Assembly: GCA_013377005.1 (NCBI GenBank)
Contig: JACABE010000005.1
Coordinates: 1-64,000, forward strand
DNA from: Bacteroidota bacterium
Lineage (GTDB): Bacteria > Bacteroidota > Bacteroidia > Bacteroidales > JACABE01
Reading direction: 5' to 3'
DNA: 64,000 nucleotides
A program made the translations under genes and the position numbers. Position 1 is the first letter of the stretch. Each line of letters opens with the position of its first letter. The notes beneath the pieces are model-generated. The model saw only the letters and a program-made list of their open reading frames with translations, ran no database searches and was not told the origin of the DNA. Shown piece by piece: positions 49,429 through 58,842 of the stretch.

Positions 49429-51348
49429 ATGCAAAAAAAAATGAAAAAATTTTTATCTTTTATCGTATTGCTTGCTATATGCAGTACGTTAAGTTTTGCC
49501 CAAAACTTAGGGGTTAAGCCTTCTAAAATTCAGTTAGTTAAAGCTAATGAAGCGAAAAACATTGAACAATACTTGAATACGAATGCTGTTTCAAATTCAA
49601 AAGCTACTGCTTTTTGGTCTGATAATTTTGCTACACCTGCAAATTGGAAAATTAGCACAACGGCTGGAACAATTGGTACTTGGGCTATAATTTCTGATAC
49701 TGGTGCTGCTTCTACTGCATGGAAAAACTTTTGGGGTGCTGATTACATGGGTTCACCAACTGTAAATCAAGGTGTAGCTTATTTTGATGGTATTTATCAA
49801 TTTGTAAATAATATTGCTGGAGCAGAAAATAGCATGATTACTACTGCCTCTGCAATTAATTGCTCTGGTAAAAGTGCTGTTAATATTAAGTTTTTTCAAA
49901 ATTACTATTCTTTTAATGCAGATTCTACTTTAATTGAAATTAGTACTGATAGTGTAAATTTCCATACAATTATGGCAAATCCAGATGTTACTGCAAATGG
50001 AAATGCTAATACTTGGATTAATGGCTGGAAAGAAATAAGCATTTCTCAATGGGCAGCAAATCAGGCAAAAGTGTGGATTCGTTTTAGATTCTCTGCTCCT
50101 GCTGCAACATCTGGTGGTGCTCAATATGGTCGTGGTTATGGATGGATGATAGATGATGTATCTCTAATTTTGCCAGATGATAATAAAATTCAAGTAGATA
50201 GAGTTACATTGTATGATGGTTATACTCAAATTCCTTCTGGTTTAGGAAGACCAATGTATTATGATGCTGATTTTATGAATATGGGAGCTCTAACTCAAAC
50301 TAGTGTGAAACTACATGGTGTTGAAATAACAACAGCTTCAGAATCTACAAGTACAGATACTACTTTATTACCAGGCGCTCAACTTATAGACTGGTCAACT
50401 GATAATTATATTTTTACACCACCTACTACATTAGGTACTTATAAAGTTATGGCTTATATTTCAACTGCTAATATTCCATTTCTACTTGCACAAGATACTT
50501 TTGATATAAAAGTAGTTTGTGATACTTGTAAATACTCAAGAGATAATAACACTTATACAAGTTCAAGATGGGCTGGTGCAACAGGAACTCAATCTGACCC
50601 TTATACTGCTGCTAACAGATTTCAGGTTAATCAAGACAGAATGGCCTATGGTATTAATTGTGTTGTAAACCTTGCCACAAAACCTGGTTCAAAAATAAAA
50701 GCAGTTTTATATAAATATTTTGGTGCTACAGCTACCAGAACTATTGTTGCTCAGTCTGCAAATTATTATATCACTTCAACAGATATTCCTACTACATCTC
50801 CTTTGGTTAATCCTCCTTCAATATCACTTCCTTTTTCAACTGGATATACTATGCAAAAAGACTCTATGTATTGGGTGGGTATTCAGGTTTTTGGTGGAAC
50901 AGATACTGTTAGAATAGCTACTGATAATACCGGTATTCCTCAATATAGTCAAACATCACTTTATTTTGATCCAACAGCCAATACATGGTATATTTGGGAA
51001 AGTGGAAATGTACCAGCAATGATGATACGTACAGTTTTTAATCAAAATGGACCTTGGAATACAGGTGTTAATGAACTAAGCAATACTATAAGTTTATTCT
51101 CTTGTATGCCAAATCCTGCTAATAATTCTACACAAATTTCTTATGAATTGAAAAATAATGAGAAAGTTAGTATTTTTATTACTGATATTACCGGTAGAAC
51201 TGTTAAAACTTTAGATCAAGGTACACAAACAAAGGGTAATTATACTGTTGATTTAGATTTATCTAATTTAACAAGTGGTACTTATTTCTATACTTTGAAA
51301 ACAGCTACTAGTCAAGCAACTGATAAATTAATTATTGTAAAACGATAG
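49429..51348 (+). CDS. Secreted protein with T9SS type A sorting domain (paralog 2)
   Basis: Same length (639 aa) and architecture as upstream gene; near-identical C-half. Confidence 0.9.
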   Translation: MQKKMKKFLSFIVLLAICSTLSFAQNLGVKPSKIQLVKANEAKNIEQYLNTNAVSNSKATAFWSDNFATPANWKISTTAGTIGTWAIISDTGAASTAWKNFWGADYMGSPTVNQGVAYFDGIYQFVNNIAGAENSMITTASAINCSGKSAVNIKFFQNYYSFNADSTLIEISTDSVNFHTIMANPDVTANGNANTWINGWKEISISQWAANQAKVWIRFRFSAPAATSGGAQYGRGYGWMIDDVSLILPDDNKIQVDRVTLYDGYTQIPSGLGRPMYYDADFMNMGALTQTSVKLHGVEITTASESTSTDTTLLPGAQLIDWSTDNYIFTPPTTLGTYKVMAYISTANIPFLLAQDTFDIKVVCDTCKYSRDNNTYTSSRWAGATGTQSDPYTAANRFQVNQDRMAYGINCVVNLATKPGSKIKAVLYKYFGATATRTIVAQSANYYITSTDIPTTSPLVNPPSISLPFSTGYTMQKDSMYWVGIQVFGGTDTVRIATDNTGIPQYSQTSLYFDPTANTWYIWESGNVPAMMIRTVFNQNGPWNTGVNELSNTISLFSCMPNPANNSTQISYELKNNEKVSIFITDITGRTVKTLDQGTQTKGNYTVDLDLSNLTSGTYFYTLKTATSQATDKLIIVKR

Positions 51349-51364
51349 TTTTTATAATTTTATT

Positions 51365-51396
51365 AAAAGGCTGGCAAATTAATTTGCCAGCCTTTT
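51365..51396 (+). terminator. Terminator
   Basis: aaaaggctggcaaatt/aatttgccagcctttt perfect 16-bp inverted repeat. Confidence 0.85.
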
Positions 51397-51640
51397 TTTG
51401 TATATTCAGGAATCGTTCTGATTGTTTTATTATAGGGGTTATTCGAGATATTGAATAAACAGATATACATTTTGTAATATTCGATAAAAAGTAAATTATG
51501 AACAATCTATTTGATTTCTTAACGTTTATTATTATAAATGAGTATTTTTATTTTTTTAAGATTTTTATTTCCTCTATTTTATTAAATTTTGCTTATTTTG
51601 CAAAGGAAGATTATACTAATATTTAAAGAACGGAGTAAGC

Positions 51641-53251
51641 ATGATGTTGGCAAAACAAGTTAGACATATTGTTATTTTAATTTTATTGTTTTTTCAAGCA
51701 AATTATTTGTTTTCATTAAACTACAAATTTTCTGATATCCCCATTGATACAGTTAAAATTAGCAGCAAGGATTTTCAAGCAAATTTGGATAGTTTATTGA
51801 ATAATTTTTTTGTTAGTCAATCACTAAAAGTAAATACAAACAATATTAATATGTCGCAGGATGCAGATTCGTTTAATGATGTTATTCCATATTTTTCTGA
51901 TTCTGTTTATATTAAGCGACTAAAGTCTCTTCCATCTGTAATTGATATGACTTATAATGATAAAGTAAGAGCTTTCATTGAGTTATATGTCAATAAAAAA
52001 CGGAAAAATGTAAAAGTAATGCTGGGTTTATCTCAGTATTATTTTCCTATTTTTGAAGAAATTTTAGATAAACAAGGCATTCCTCAGGAATTAAAGTATT
52101 TAACGATTATTGAATCTGCACTTAATCCCAGAGCTGTATCCAGCGTGGGAGCATCGGGTCTGTGGCAATTTATGTACACTACAGGTAAGATTTACGATTT
52201 GCAGGTAAATTCATTGGTTGATGAGCGTCGTGATCCCATAAAAGCAAGTTATGCCGCTGCTAAATATCTTAAGGATTTATATGGAATATATAAAGACTGG
52301 ACGTTAGCTCTTGCAGCATACAATTGTGGTCCTGGGAATGTAAACAAAGCAATTAAACGATCCAATGGGAAAACAAATTTTTGGGAAATTTATGATTACT
52401 TGCCCGCCGAAACAAGAAGTTATGTGCCTGCTTTTATTGCCGCAAATTACATGATGAATTATTATAAAGAACATAATCTTTTTCCTCAAAAAATTGATTT
52501 TCCAACTTTAACAGATACAGTTATGGTGGATGCTGATATGAATTTCAAAGATATTTCAGAAGCATTAAATGTTCCTATGCAACAGCTAAGGGATATGAAT
52601 CCACAATATAAAAATGATATTATTCCAGGTAATAGCGAGGCTTATTCTTTAAAACTACCCATAAATCTGGTAACAACTTTTATTGGAATGGAAGATACGA
52701 TAGCTGCTAAAACAAAAGAATCTCTGATGAAATATACTGAAGTAGCTCCTTCTCATAATTACTTACAAGTAAGCCCCACAGATGATATTATAAGAATTAA
52801 TTATAAAACAAAAAAAGATGATACTTTTTTTAAGCTTGCAAATAAATTTAATGTAGATGCAGATGCGTTAAAGGAGTGGAATCGAATGCGCAATAAAAAG
52901 CTAAAACCTGGACAAAAGCTTATTATTTATACAACAAAAAAAGAAAAAACAGAGAAGATAGAAGCAAAGCCTTTTGTTAACAATACCGCTGAAAGAAAAT
53001 CAGATTCTGGTGAAAAAAAATCTATTCTGACAGAGAAAACAAAAAAAATAAAAGATTCTCTTAAAAAAAGTGAAAAGCAAGAAAGAAAGTCAAAATATAC
53101 AAGCTATAAAGTAAAAAAAGGAGAAAGTTTATCAGCTATTTCCAAAAAATTTGAAGGTACTACTGTGAAAGATTTAATAGAATGGAACGACCTTAATAAA
53201 GACGGAAAAATTACTCCGGGTCAAATTATTAAAATTAAATCTATAAAATAG
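51641..53251 (+). CDS. MltD-like lytic transglycosylase with two LysM domains
   Basis: LTIIESALNPRAVSSVGASGLWQFMYTTGKIYDLQVNSLVDERRDPIKASYAAAKYLKDLY; C-terminal YKVKKGESLSAISKKFEG LysM. Confidence 0.93.
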   Translation: MMLAKQVRHIVILILLFFQANYLFSLNYKFSDIPIDTVKISSKDFQANLDSLLNNFFVSQSLKVNTNNINMSQDADSFNDVIPYFSDSVYIKRLKSLPSVIDMTYNDKVRAFIELYVNKKRKNVKVMLGLSQYYFPIFEEILDKQGIPQELKYLTIIESALNPRAVSSVGASGLWQFMYTTGKIYDLQVNSLVDERRDPIKASYAAAKYLKDLYGIYKDWTLALAAYNCGPGNVNKAIKRSNGKTNFWEIYDYLPAETRSYVPAFIAANYMMNYYKEHNLFPQKIDFPTLTDTVMVDADMNFKDISEALNVPMQQLRDMNPQYKNDIIPGNSEAYSLKLPINLVTTFIGMEDTIAAKTKESLMKYTEVAPSHNYLQVSPTDDIIRINYKTKKDDTFFKLANKFNVDADALKEWNRMRNKKLKPGQKLIIYTTKKEKTEKIEAKPFVNNTAERKSDSGEKKSILTEKTKKIKDSLKKSEKQERKSKYTSYKVKKGESLSAISKKFEGTTVKDLIEWNDLNKDGKITPGQIIKIKSIK

Positions 53252-53288
53252 TTCTATAATCTAATTCTTAACACCTTGTAATTTACGA

Positions 53289-54782
53289 ATGAAACCCGGT
53301 AAAATTCTGCTATTTCTACTTTTTGTGTTTTTGTTGTTTGCTTTTTTAATTGTTATTTTTCCTAAAGATGGCGTTAAAATCAGTAAGGATATTTGTCTAA
53401 ATTTTCCTGATTTTAAAGAAGTTTTTTTTGATAAAAAAACACCGTATGCTGATATTTCGAACATTATTTCAGATCCTTTGGATAGTATTAAAACAGAGTT
53501 AAATATTGATTCATTGCTAAATGATACATCCAAAGCATCAAGTAATACATTGCTCAAGAATATAAGAAAAATCGAATATCCAAACAATGATTTTTCAATC
53601 TTATATCCTATTTTTCAATCGCTTTATAAGCTTAAAGATGCCAATGAACTTATCAGAATTTTACATTATGGAGATTCTCAGATAGAAGGTGATAGGATTA
53701 CAGGATTTCTTAGGTTTAAATTACAAGCAAAATTTGGAGGAAATGGAATTGGGTTAATGCAATTAGTCAATGCAACACCTTCTGCTTCATTAATAGAATC
53801 GGTTTCCGATAATTGCGTAAAATATACACTTATTGGGAAATCAGGATTCAGAAATAGCCATAATCGATATGGCGCGATGCTTGGATATGCAAGGTTTTCT
53901 CCTATAATACAGGATTCATCTACCATTGATTCTTCTTATTTTCAAGGAAGTATTCATATCAATAAATCCAATCAAGGATATGCTAATACACGTGAATTTC
54001 AGAAATTACGGTTGTTTTATGGATTCAATAGGAAAGATGTTAAATTTAATCTTTTGGCAAACAAAGAATTATTAAGTAGCGAAACACTACTTTCCAATAA
54101 AGATTTGAATATTTTCGAATATGATTTTAAGAAGGTGCCATCATCTATCACAATGCAATTCAAAGGGAAAGATAGTCCTGATATTTATGGATTTGCCTTG
54201 GATGCAAACAAAGGGATTGCTGTGGATAATATTCCATTGCGTGGGAGTTCTGGTTATGGTTTTTCCCAAATGAATTTTGATTTTCTGAAAAAGTTTTATG
54301 AGTTACTAAATGTTAAATTGGTAATAATGCAGTTTGGCGTTAATGCAGTACCTGAAAATGAAAAAACAGTTATCCCTGATTATACATATTACGAAAAAGG
54401 ATTTTATAATCAATTGAAAGTCATTAAAAGCATCAATAAAGATATTTGTGTAATCGTTATTGGTGTTTCTGATAGGTCGAGAAAAAATGGAGATAATTAT
54501 GAAACCAATCCTAATATTGAAAAAATAAGAAAAGCACAGAAAAATGCTGCTTTCAAGGCAGGTTGTGCCTATTGGGATTTGTTTGAAGCCATGGGCGGAG
54601 AAAATTCGATGCCAAGCTGGGTTTTTGCTACTCCTGCTCTTGCCAATAAAGATTTTACACATTTCAATGAAAAAGGTGCTCGGATGGTAGCAGAAATGTT
54701 TTATAATGCTTTGATTTATGATTATTTACAATATCTAAAATTATCGCAAAGCGGAATTGGTAGATTAGCACTCAATAGATGA
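53289..54782 (+). CDS. SGNH/GDSL hydrolase-like protein
   Basis: ILHYGDSQIEGDRITGFLR (block I), VIMQFGVNAV (block III), DFTHFNEKGARMVAEMF (block V D-x-x-H). Confidence 0.87.
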   Translation: MKPGKILLFLLFVFLLFAFLIVIFPKDGVKISKDICLNFPDFKEVFFDKKTPYADISNIISDPLDSIKTELNIDSLLNDTSKASSNTLLKNIRKIEYPNNDFSILYPIFQSLYKLKDANELIRILHYGDSQIEGDRITGFLRFKLQAKFGGNGIGLMQLVNATPSASLIESVSDNCVKYTLIGKSGFRNSHNRYGAMLGYARFSPIIQDSSTIDSSYFQGSIHINKSNQGYANTREFQKLRLFYGFNRKDVKFNLLANKELLSSETLLSNKDLNIFEYDFKKVPSSITMQFKGKDSPDIYGFALDANKGIAVDNIPLRGSSGYGFSQMNFDFLKKFYELLNVKLVIMQFGVNAVPENEKTVIPDYTYYEKGFYNQLKVIKSINKDICVIVIGVSDRSRKNGDNYETNPNIEKIRKAQKNAAFKAGCAYWDLFEAMGGENSMPSWVFATPALANKDFTHFNEKGARMVAEMFYNALIYDYLQYLKLSQSGIGRLALNR

Positions 54783-56017
54783 AAAAAATCCTATTATTAA
54801 TAGTATTCATTATCCGATTTTCTGGATGTGTATTTCCTCAAGAAACGCCTTACAAAACCATTGCCTATTCGTTTATCAATTTAGATGCTGATACTCTACA
54901 CTTTTTTGTAAACTCGCAAATTGATTTTAACAATATTTGTAAAAAGTTTAATCAAATAATTGTGAAAGGAAATTCGCAGTTGCGAATATTGCATATTGGA
55001 GATTCTCATATTCAAGCTGATTTTTTTTCTGGCAGAATTCGTGAAAATTTACAGACTTTTGCACTAGGAATAAAGGGAAGTCGTGGATTTATTTTTCCGT
55101 ATAATGTGGCAGCTACTAATAATCCTGATAATTATAAAGTTAAATATACAGGAAAGTGGCATGCTTGCAGAAATGTTCAGAGTGTAAATGGCTGTAGTTT
55201 AGGAATAGCAGGAATTTCAGTAACAACAGCTGATTCAAACGCAAGTATTCAGATAATTTTGAACAATAGAAATTATCCTCATCAGGATTTTAATAGAATT
55301 AAAATATATCACAACAGTGGAGATTCCGTATATCTGGTTAAGCTAATGGAAAAAGAGATTATAAATGGTAATTATAATTCATTAGGATATACTTCTTTTG
55401 TAACTGATTCTCATTTTGATACTCTTAATTTGTTTTTTGAAAAAGCTGATTCACTGCAAACCAATTTTGCATTGTATGGTATTGAATTAGATAATGATGA
55501 TCCTGGTGTAATTTATTCAGCAGTTGGAGTTAATGGAGCAGAAGTAAGTTCTTTCCTAAAATGTAATTTATTAGAATCTCAGTTAAAAATTTTAAACCCT
55601 GAATGGATTATCGTTTCATTAGGCACCAATGATGCATATGGTAATAGCTTTGATGAAAATGTATTTGAAAGTAATTATAATCAATTGATTAAAAAAATAA
55701 AAAGTACATTGCCCAACAGTTTTGTTTTATTAACAACGCCTGCGGATAGTTATCGAAAAAAGCGTTTTCCAAACCCAAATATGATTGTTGCAAAGCGACT
55801 TATTTATGAAATTGCTAATCACAATAGTTGTGCAGTTTGGGATTTACATGAAGTAATGGGTGCATATAAATCTATAAAAAAGTGGCAGAATGCAGGTCTA
55901 GCCGCTAATGACAAAGTGCATTTTTCAAAATCAGGTTATTCGCTTCAAGGAGACTTGTTTTTTAATGCATTTTTAAAAGCCTATGATAATTTTATTGACA
56001 AAAACAATAAAAGATGA
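54779..56017 (+). CDS. SGNH/GDSL hydrolase-like protein
   Basis: ILHIGDSHIQADFFSGRIRE, IVSLGTNDAYGN, DKVHFSKSGYSLQGDLF; overlaps upstream stop by 4 bp. Confidence 0.9.
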   Translation: MKKILLLIVFIIRFSGCVFPQETPYKTIAYSFINLDADTLHFFVNSQIDFNNICKKFNQIIVKGNSQLRILHIGDSHIQADFFSGRIRENLQTFALGIKGSRGFIFPYNVAATNNPDNYKVKYTGKWHACRNVQSVNGCSLGIAGISVTTADSNASIQIILNNRNYPHQDFNRIKIYHNSGDSVYLVKLMEKEIINGNYNSLGYTSFVTDSHFDTLNLFFEKADSLQTNFALYGIELDNDDPGVIYSAVGVNGAEVSSFLKCNLLESQLKILNPEWIIVSLGTNDAYGNSFDENVFESNYNQLIKKIKSTLPNSFVLLTTPADSYRKKRFPNPNMIVAKRLIYEIANHNSCAVWDLHEVMGAYKSIKKWQNAGLAANDKVHFSKSGYSLQGDLFFNAFLKAYDNFIDKNNKR

Positions 56018-56092
56018 ATGAGAAATAAAACAATTTAATAAAAGAATAGTCTAATTAATCGCCAACTAAATACTAAAAACTAATATTCTGTA

Positions 56093-57607
56093 ATGAATTA
56101 TTTAAAGGAAATTTTTATTTACGATCCTAGTGCACCTATGATTTTTACCCGTTTCTTCTTTTGGGTGTTTTTTGCAGTTGTATTGACTTTTTATTCTGTT
56201 GTGTATAAAAAAAAACCTGCTAGAAATGCTTATCTTCTTTTAGTTAGTTCATTTTTTTATTACAAATCGGGTGGATATTTCTTTATTATTCTTGCATTTA
56301 CTACTTTATTTGATTTTGTTGTAGGATTATGGATTCATCATGCAAAAACACAAGGGCGGAAGAAACTATATCTTGCATTAAGTATTATAATGAATCTGGG
56401 TGTTTTAGCATATTTTAAGTATAGTTATTTTTTAATTGACACAATTAATAATTTATTTCACAGTAATTTAAAAGTAGTAAATTATTTGGCTTTTTGGACA
56501 AATGGCGTTGCAGGAACACATCTTGATATTACTTCTATTATTTTACCTGTTGGAATTTCTTTTTATACTTTTCAATCTATCAGTTACACTGTTTCTGTTT
56601 ATCGTAAAAAAGTAGAACCTTTACACAATATACTTGATTATGGGTGTTTTGTTACTTTTTTTCCGCAATTGGTTGCAGGACCTATTGTTAAAGCTTATGA
56701 TTTTATTCCTCAATTATACAAAGATTTTTCGCTTTCTAAAAAGGAATTTGGATTTGCATTATTCCTGATATTAAATGGATTAATCAAAAAAATGTTAATC
56801 TCCGATTATATATCTACCAATTTTGTGGATAGGGTTTTCGATAGCCCCATGTCGTATTCCGGTTTTGAAAATTTAATGTCAGTATATGGATATACCATTC
56901 AAATTTATTGTGATTTTTCAGGTTATACCGATATTGCAATTGGAGTGGCGTTGTTGTTAGGGTTTCGATTACCTGTAAATTTTAATTCGCCTTATAAAGC
57001 AACAAATATTACTGATTTTTGGCATCGTTGGCATATTTCATTATCCACATGGTTACGCGATTATTTATATATTCCTTTAGGCGGAAATAAAAAAGGTAAA
57101 ATCAGAACGTATATTAATTTATTTCTGGTGATGCTTATTGGCGGATTATGGCATGGTGCTGCCGTAAGATTTATAATCTGGGGTGGATTACATGGTTTGG
57201 GTTTGATGATTCATAAATTGTGGATGAAGTGGTTTCCTGCAAAAGAGAAAATAAGTATTTTGAGCAAATTTGGGGCAACATTTATTACCTTTCATTTTGT
57301 AATATTTGCTTGGATATTTTTTAGAGCAGATAGCATGAGAAGTGTTTCATCTATTTTATCCCAAGTATTTTATCATTTCAATTGGCAAATGATACCCGAA
57401 GTAATATCTTCTTACAAAAATGTATTTTCTTTAATTTTGCTGGCTTTTCTAATTCATTGGTTACCTGTTAATACCAAAGAATTTTACAAAAACTATTTTA
57501 TCCGTATTCCTTACTTTGCCAAAGCCATGGTTGTTGTATTGGTGGTTTTTATATTGTATCAGGTAAAATCTGCAGAAATACAACCATTTATTTATTTTCA
57601 GTTTTAA
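56093..57607 (+). CDS. MBOAT family O-acyltransferase (AlgI/PatA-like)
   Basis: LPVGISFYTFQSISYTVSVYR, FFPQLVAGPIVKA, DFWHRWHISLSTWLRDYLYIPLGGNKKG, GGLWHGAAVRFIIWGGLHG. Confidence 0.95.
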   Translation: MNYLKEIFIYDPSAPMIFTRFFFWVFFAVVLTFYSVVYKKKPARNAYLLLVSSFFYYKSGGYFFIILAFTTLFDFVVGLWIHHAKTQGRKKLYLALSIIMNLGVLAYFKYSYFLIDTINNLFHSNLKVVNYLAFWTNGVAGTHLDITSIILPVGISFYTFQSISYTVSVYRKKVEPLHNILDYGCFVTFFPQLVAGPIVKAYDFIPQLYKDFSLSKKEFGFALFLILNGLIKKMLISDYISTNFVDRVFDSPMSYSGFENLMSVYGYTIQIYCDFSGYTDIAIGVALLLGFRLPVNFNSPYKATNITDFWHRWHISLSTWLRDYLYIPLGGNKKGKIRTYINLFLVMLIGGLWHGAAVRFIIWGGLHGLGLMIHKLWMKWFPAKEKISILSKFGATFITFHFVIFAWIFFRADSMRSVSSILSQVFYHFNWQMIPEVISSYKNVFSLILLAFLIHWLPVNTKEFYKNYFIRIPYFAKAMVVVLVVFILYQVKSAEIQPFIYFQF

Positions 57608-57693
57608 AAGCTAAGTAAAGGCTATTTCTTGCTTGAGAATTGATAGAATAATGTAGAAATAATAAAAGTGAAATATTGTTTAAATAATCATAA

Positions 57694-58812
57694 TTAAATT
57701 CCAAGCAATTCTTTCATAGGATCATTGCCATTGAATAGCATTTTAACAGGATTTTCTATCATTTCCTTTACTTTTACAAGAAAACCAACGGATTCTTTAC
57801 CATCAATTATTCTATGGTCATAAGATAGCGCAATATACATCATGGATTGTATTTTAACTTCGCCATTGATTGCAACAGGACGTTCTATAATATTGTGCAT
57901 TCCCAATATGGCACTTTGAGGAGGATTGATAATAGGGGTTGAGAGCATAGAACCAAATACACCACCATTGGTAATCGTAAATGTACCTCCATTCATTTCT
58001 TCCAGTGTTATCTTATTTTCTCGGGCTTTTGCTGCCAGAGCTTTAATGTTGATTTCAATTTCTGCAAGACTCAGGCTCTCGGCATTGCGTATTACAGGTA
58101 CTATAAGGCCTTTGGGTCCGCTCACGGCTATACTGATATCGGCATAATCAGGAGTAATAATTTCATCTCCCTCTATCATTGAATTTACGTTAGGATATAA
58201 ATTCAATGCTTCAGTTATAGCTTTTGTAAAAAAAGACATCAAGCCAATTCCTACACCATATTTTTCTTTAAAAGCTTCATTGTATTGCTTTTTTATAGCA
58301 AGCAATGCACTCATATTAATTTCGTTGAATGTAGTAAGCATAGCTGTTTGATTCTTCACTGCCACCAATCTTTCAGAAAGCTTAGTGCGAAGCATAGTCA
58401 TCTTTTGATGTTTTGTTTCTCTGGAAAATGCTGCTTTTGTAACTTCTACTGCTTTTGGAGATGCAGTTTGTTCTGTTTTTATTTCTGGCTTAGGTGCCTC
58501 TTCAGAAGCTGGATTATCTGTAATCTCTGACTTTGAAGGTTTTTCAACTGGCTTCTCTGCAGGTTTTGTAGCAATAACAGAAGTATCTATGTTGCAAACA
58601 ATATCACCTACGTTTAGCGTATCGCCTTCATTGGCTATAAATTGAATTTTCCCGCTTTCGGTGGCATACAATGTTAAAATTGCTTTGTCTGAATCAACTT
58701 CTGCAATTTCTTCATCTTTGTCAACCATTTGACCATCTTCAATTAACCAGGCAGATAATACAACTTGAGTAATGGATTCGCCCTGATCAGGAACTTTAAC
58801 TTCTATAATCAT
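57694..58812 (-). CDS. sucB: 2-oxoglutarate dehydrogenase E2 (dihydrolipoyl succinyltransferase)
   Basis: Lipoyl domain [17 protein letters not shown]; catalytic [20 protein letters not shown]. Confidence 0.95.
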   Translation of the reverse strand: MIIEVKVPDQGESITQVVLSAWLIEDGQMVDKDEEIAEVDSDKAILTLYATESGKIQFIANEGDTLNVGDIVCNIDTSVIATKPAEKPVEKPSKSEITDNPASEEAPKPEIKTEQTASPKAVEVTKAAFSRETKHQKMTMLRTKLSERLVAVKNQTAMLTTFNEINMSALLAIKKQYNEAFKEKYGVGIGLMSFFTKAITEALNLYPNVNSMIEGDEIITPDYADISIAVSGPKGLIVPVIRNAESLSLAEIEINIKALAAKARENKITLEEMNGGTFTITNGGVFGSMLSTPIINPPQSAILGMHNIIERPVAINGEVKIQSMMYIALSYDHRIIDGKESVGFLVKVKEMIENPVKMLFNGNDPMKELLGI

Positions 58813-58842
58813 GATATCAGTATATTATAATATTTTATGAAA

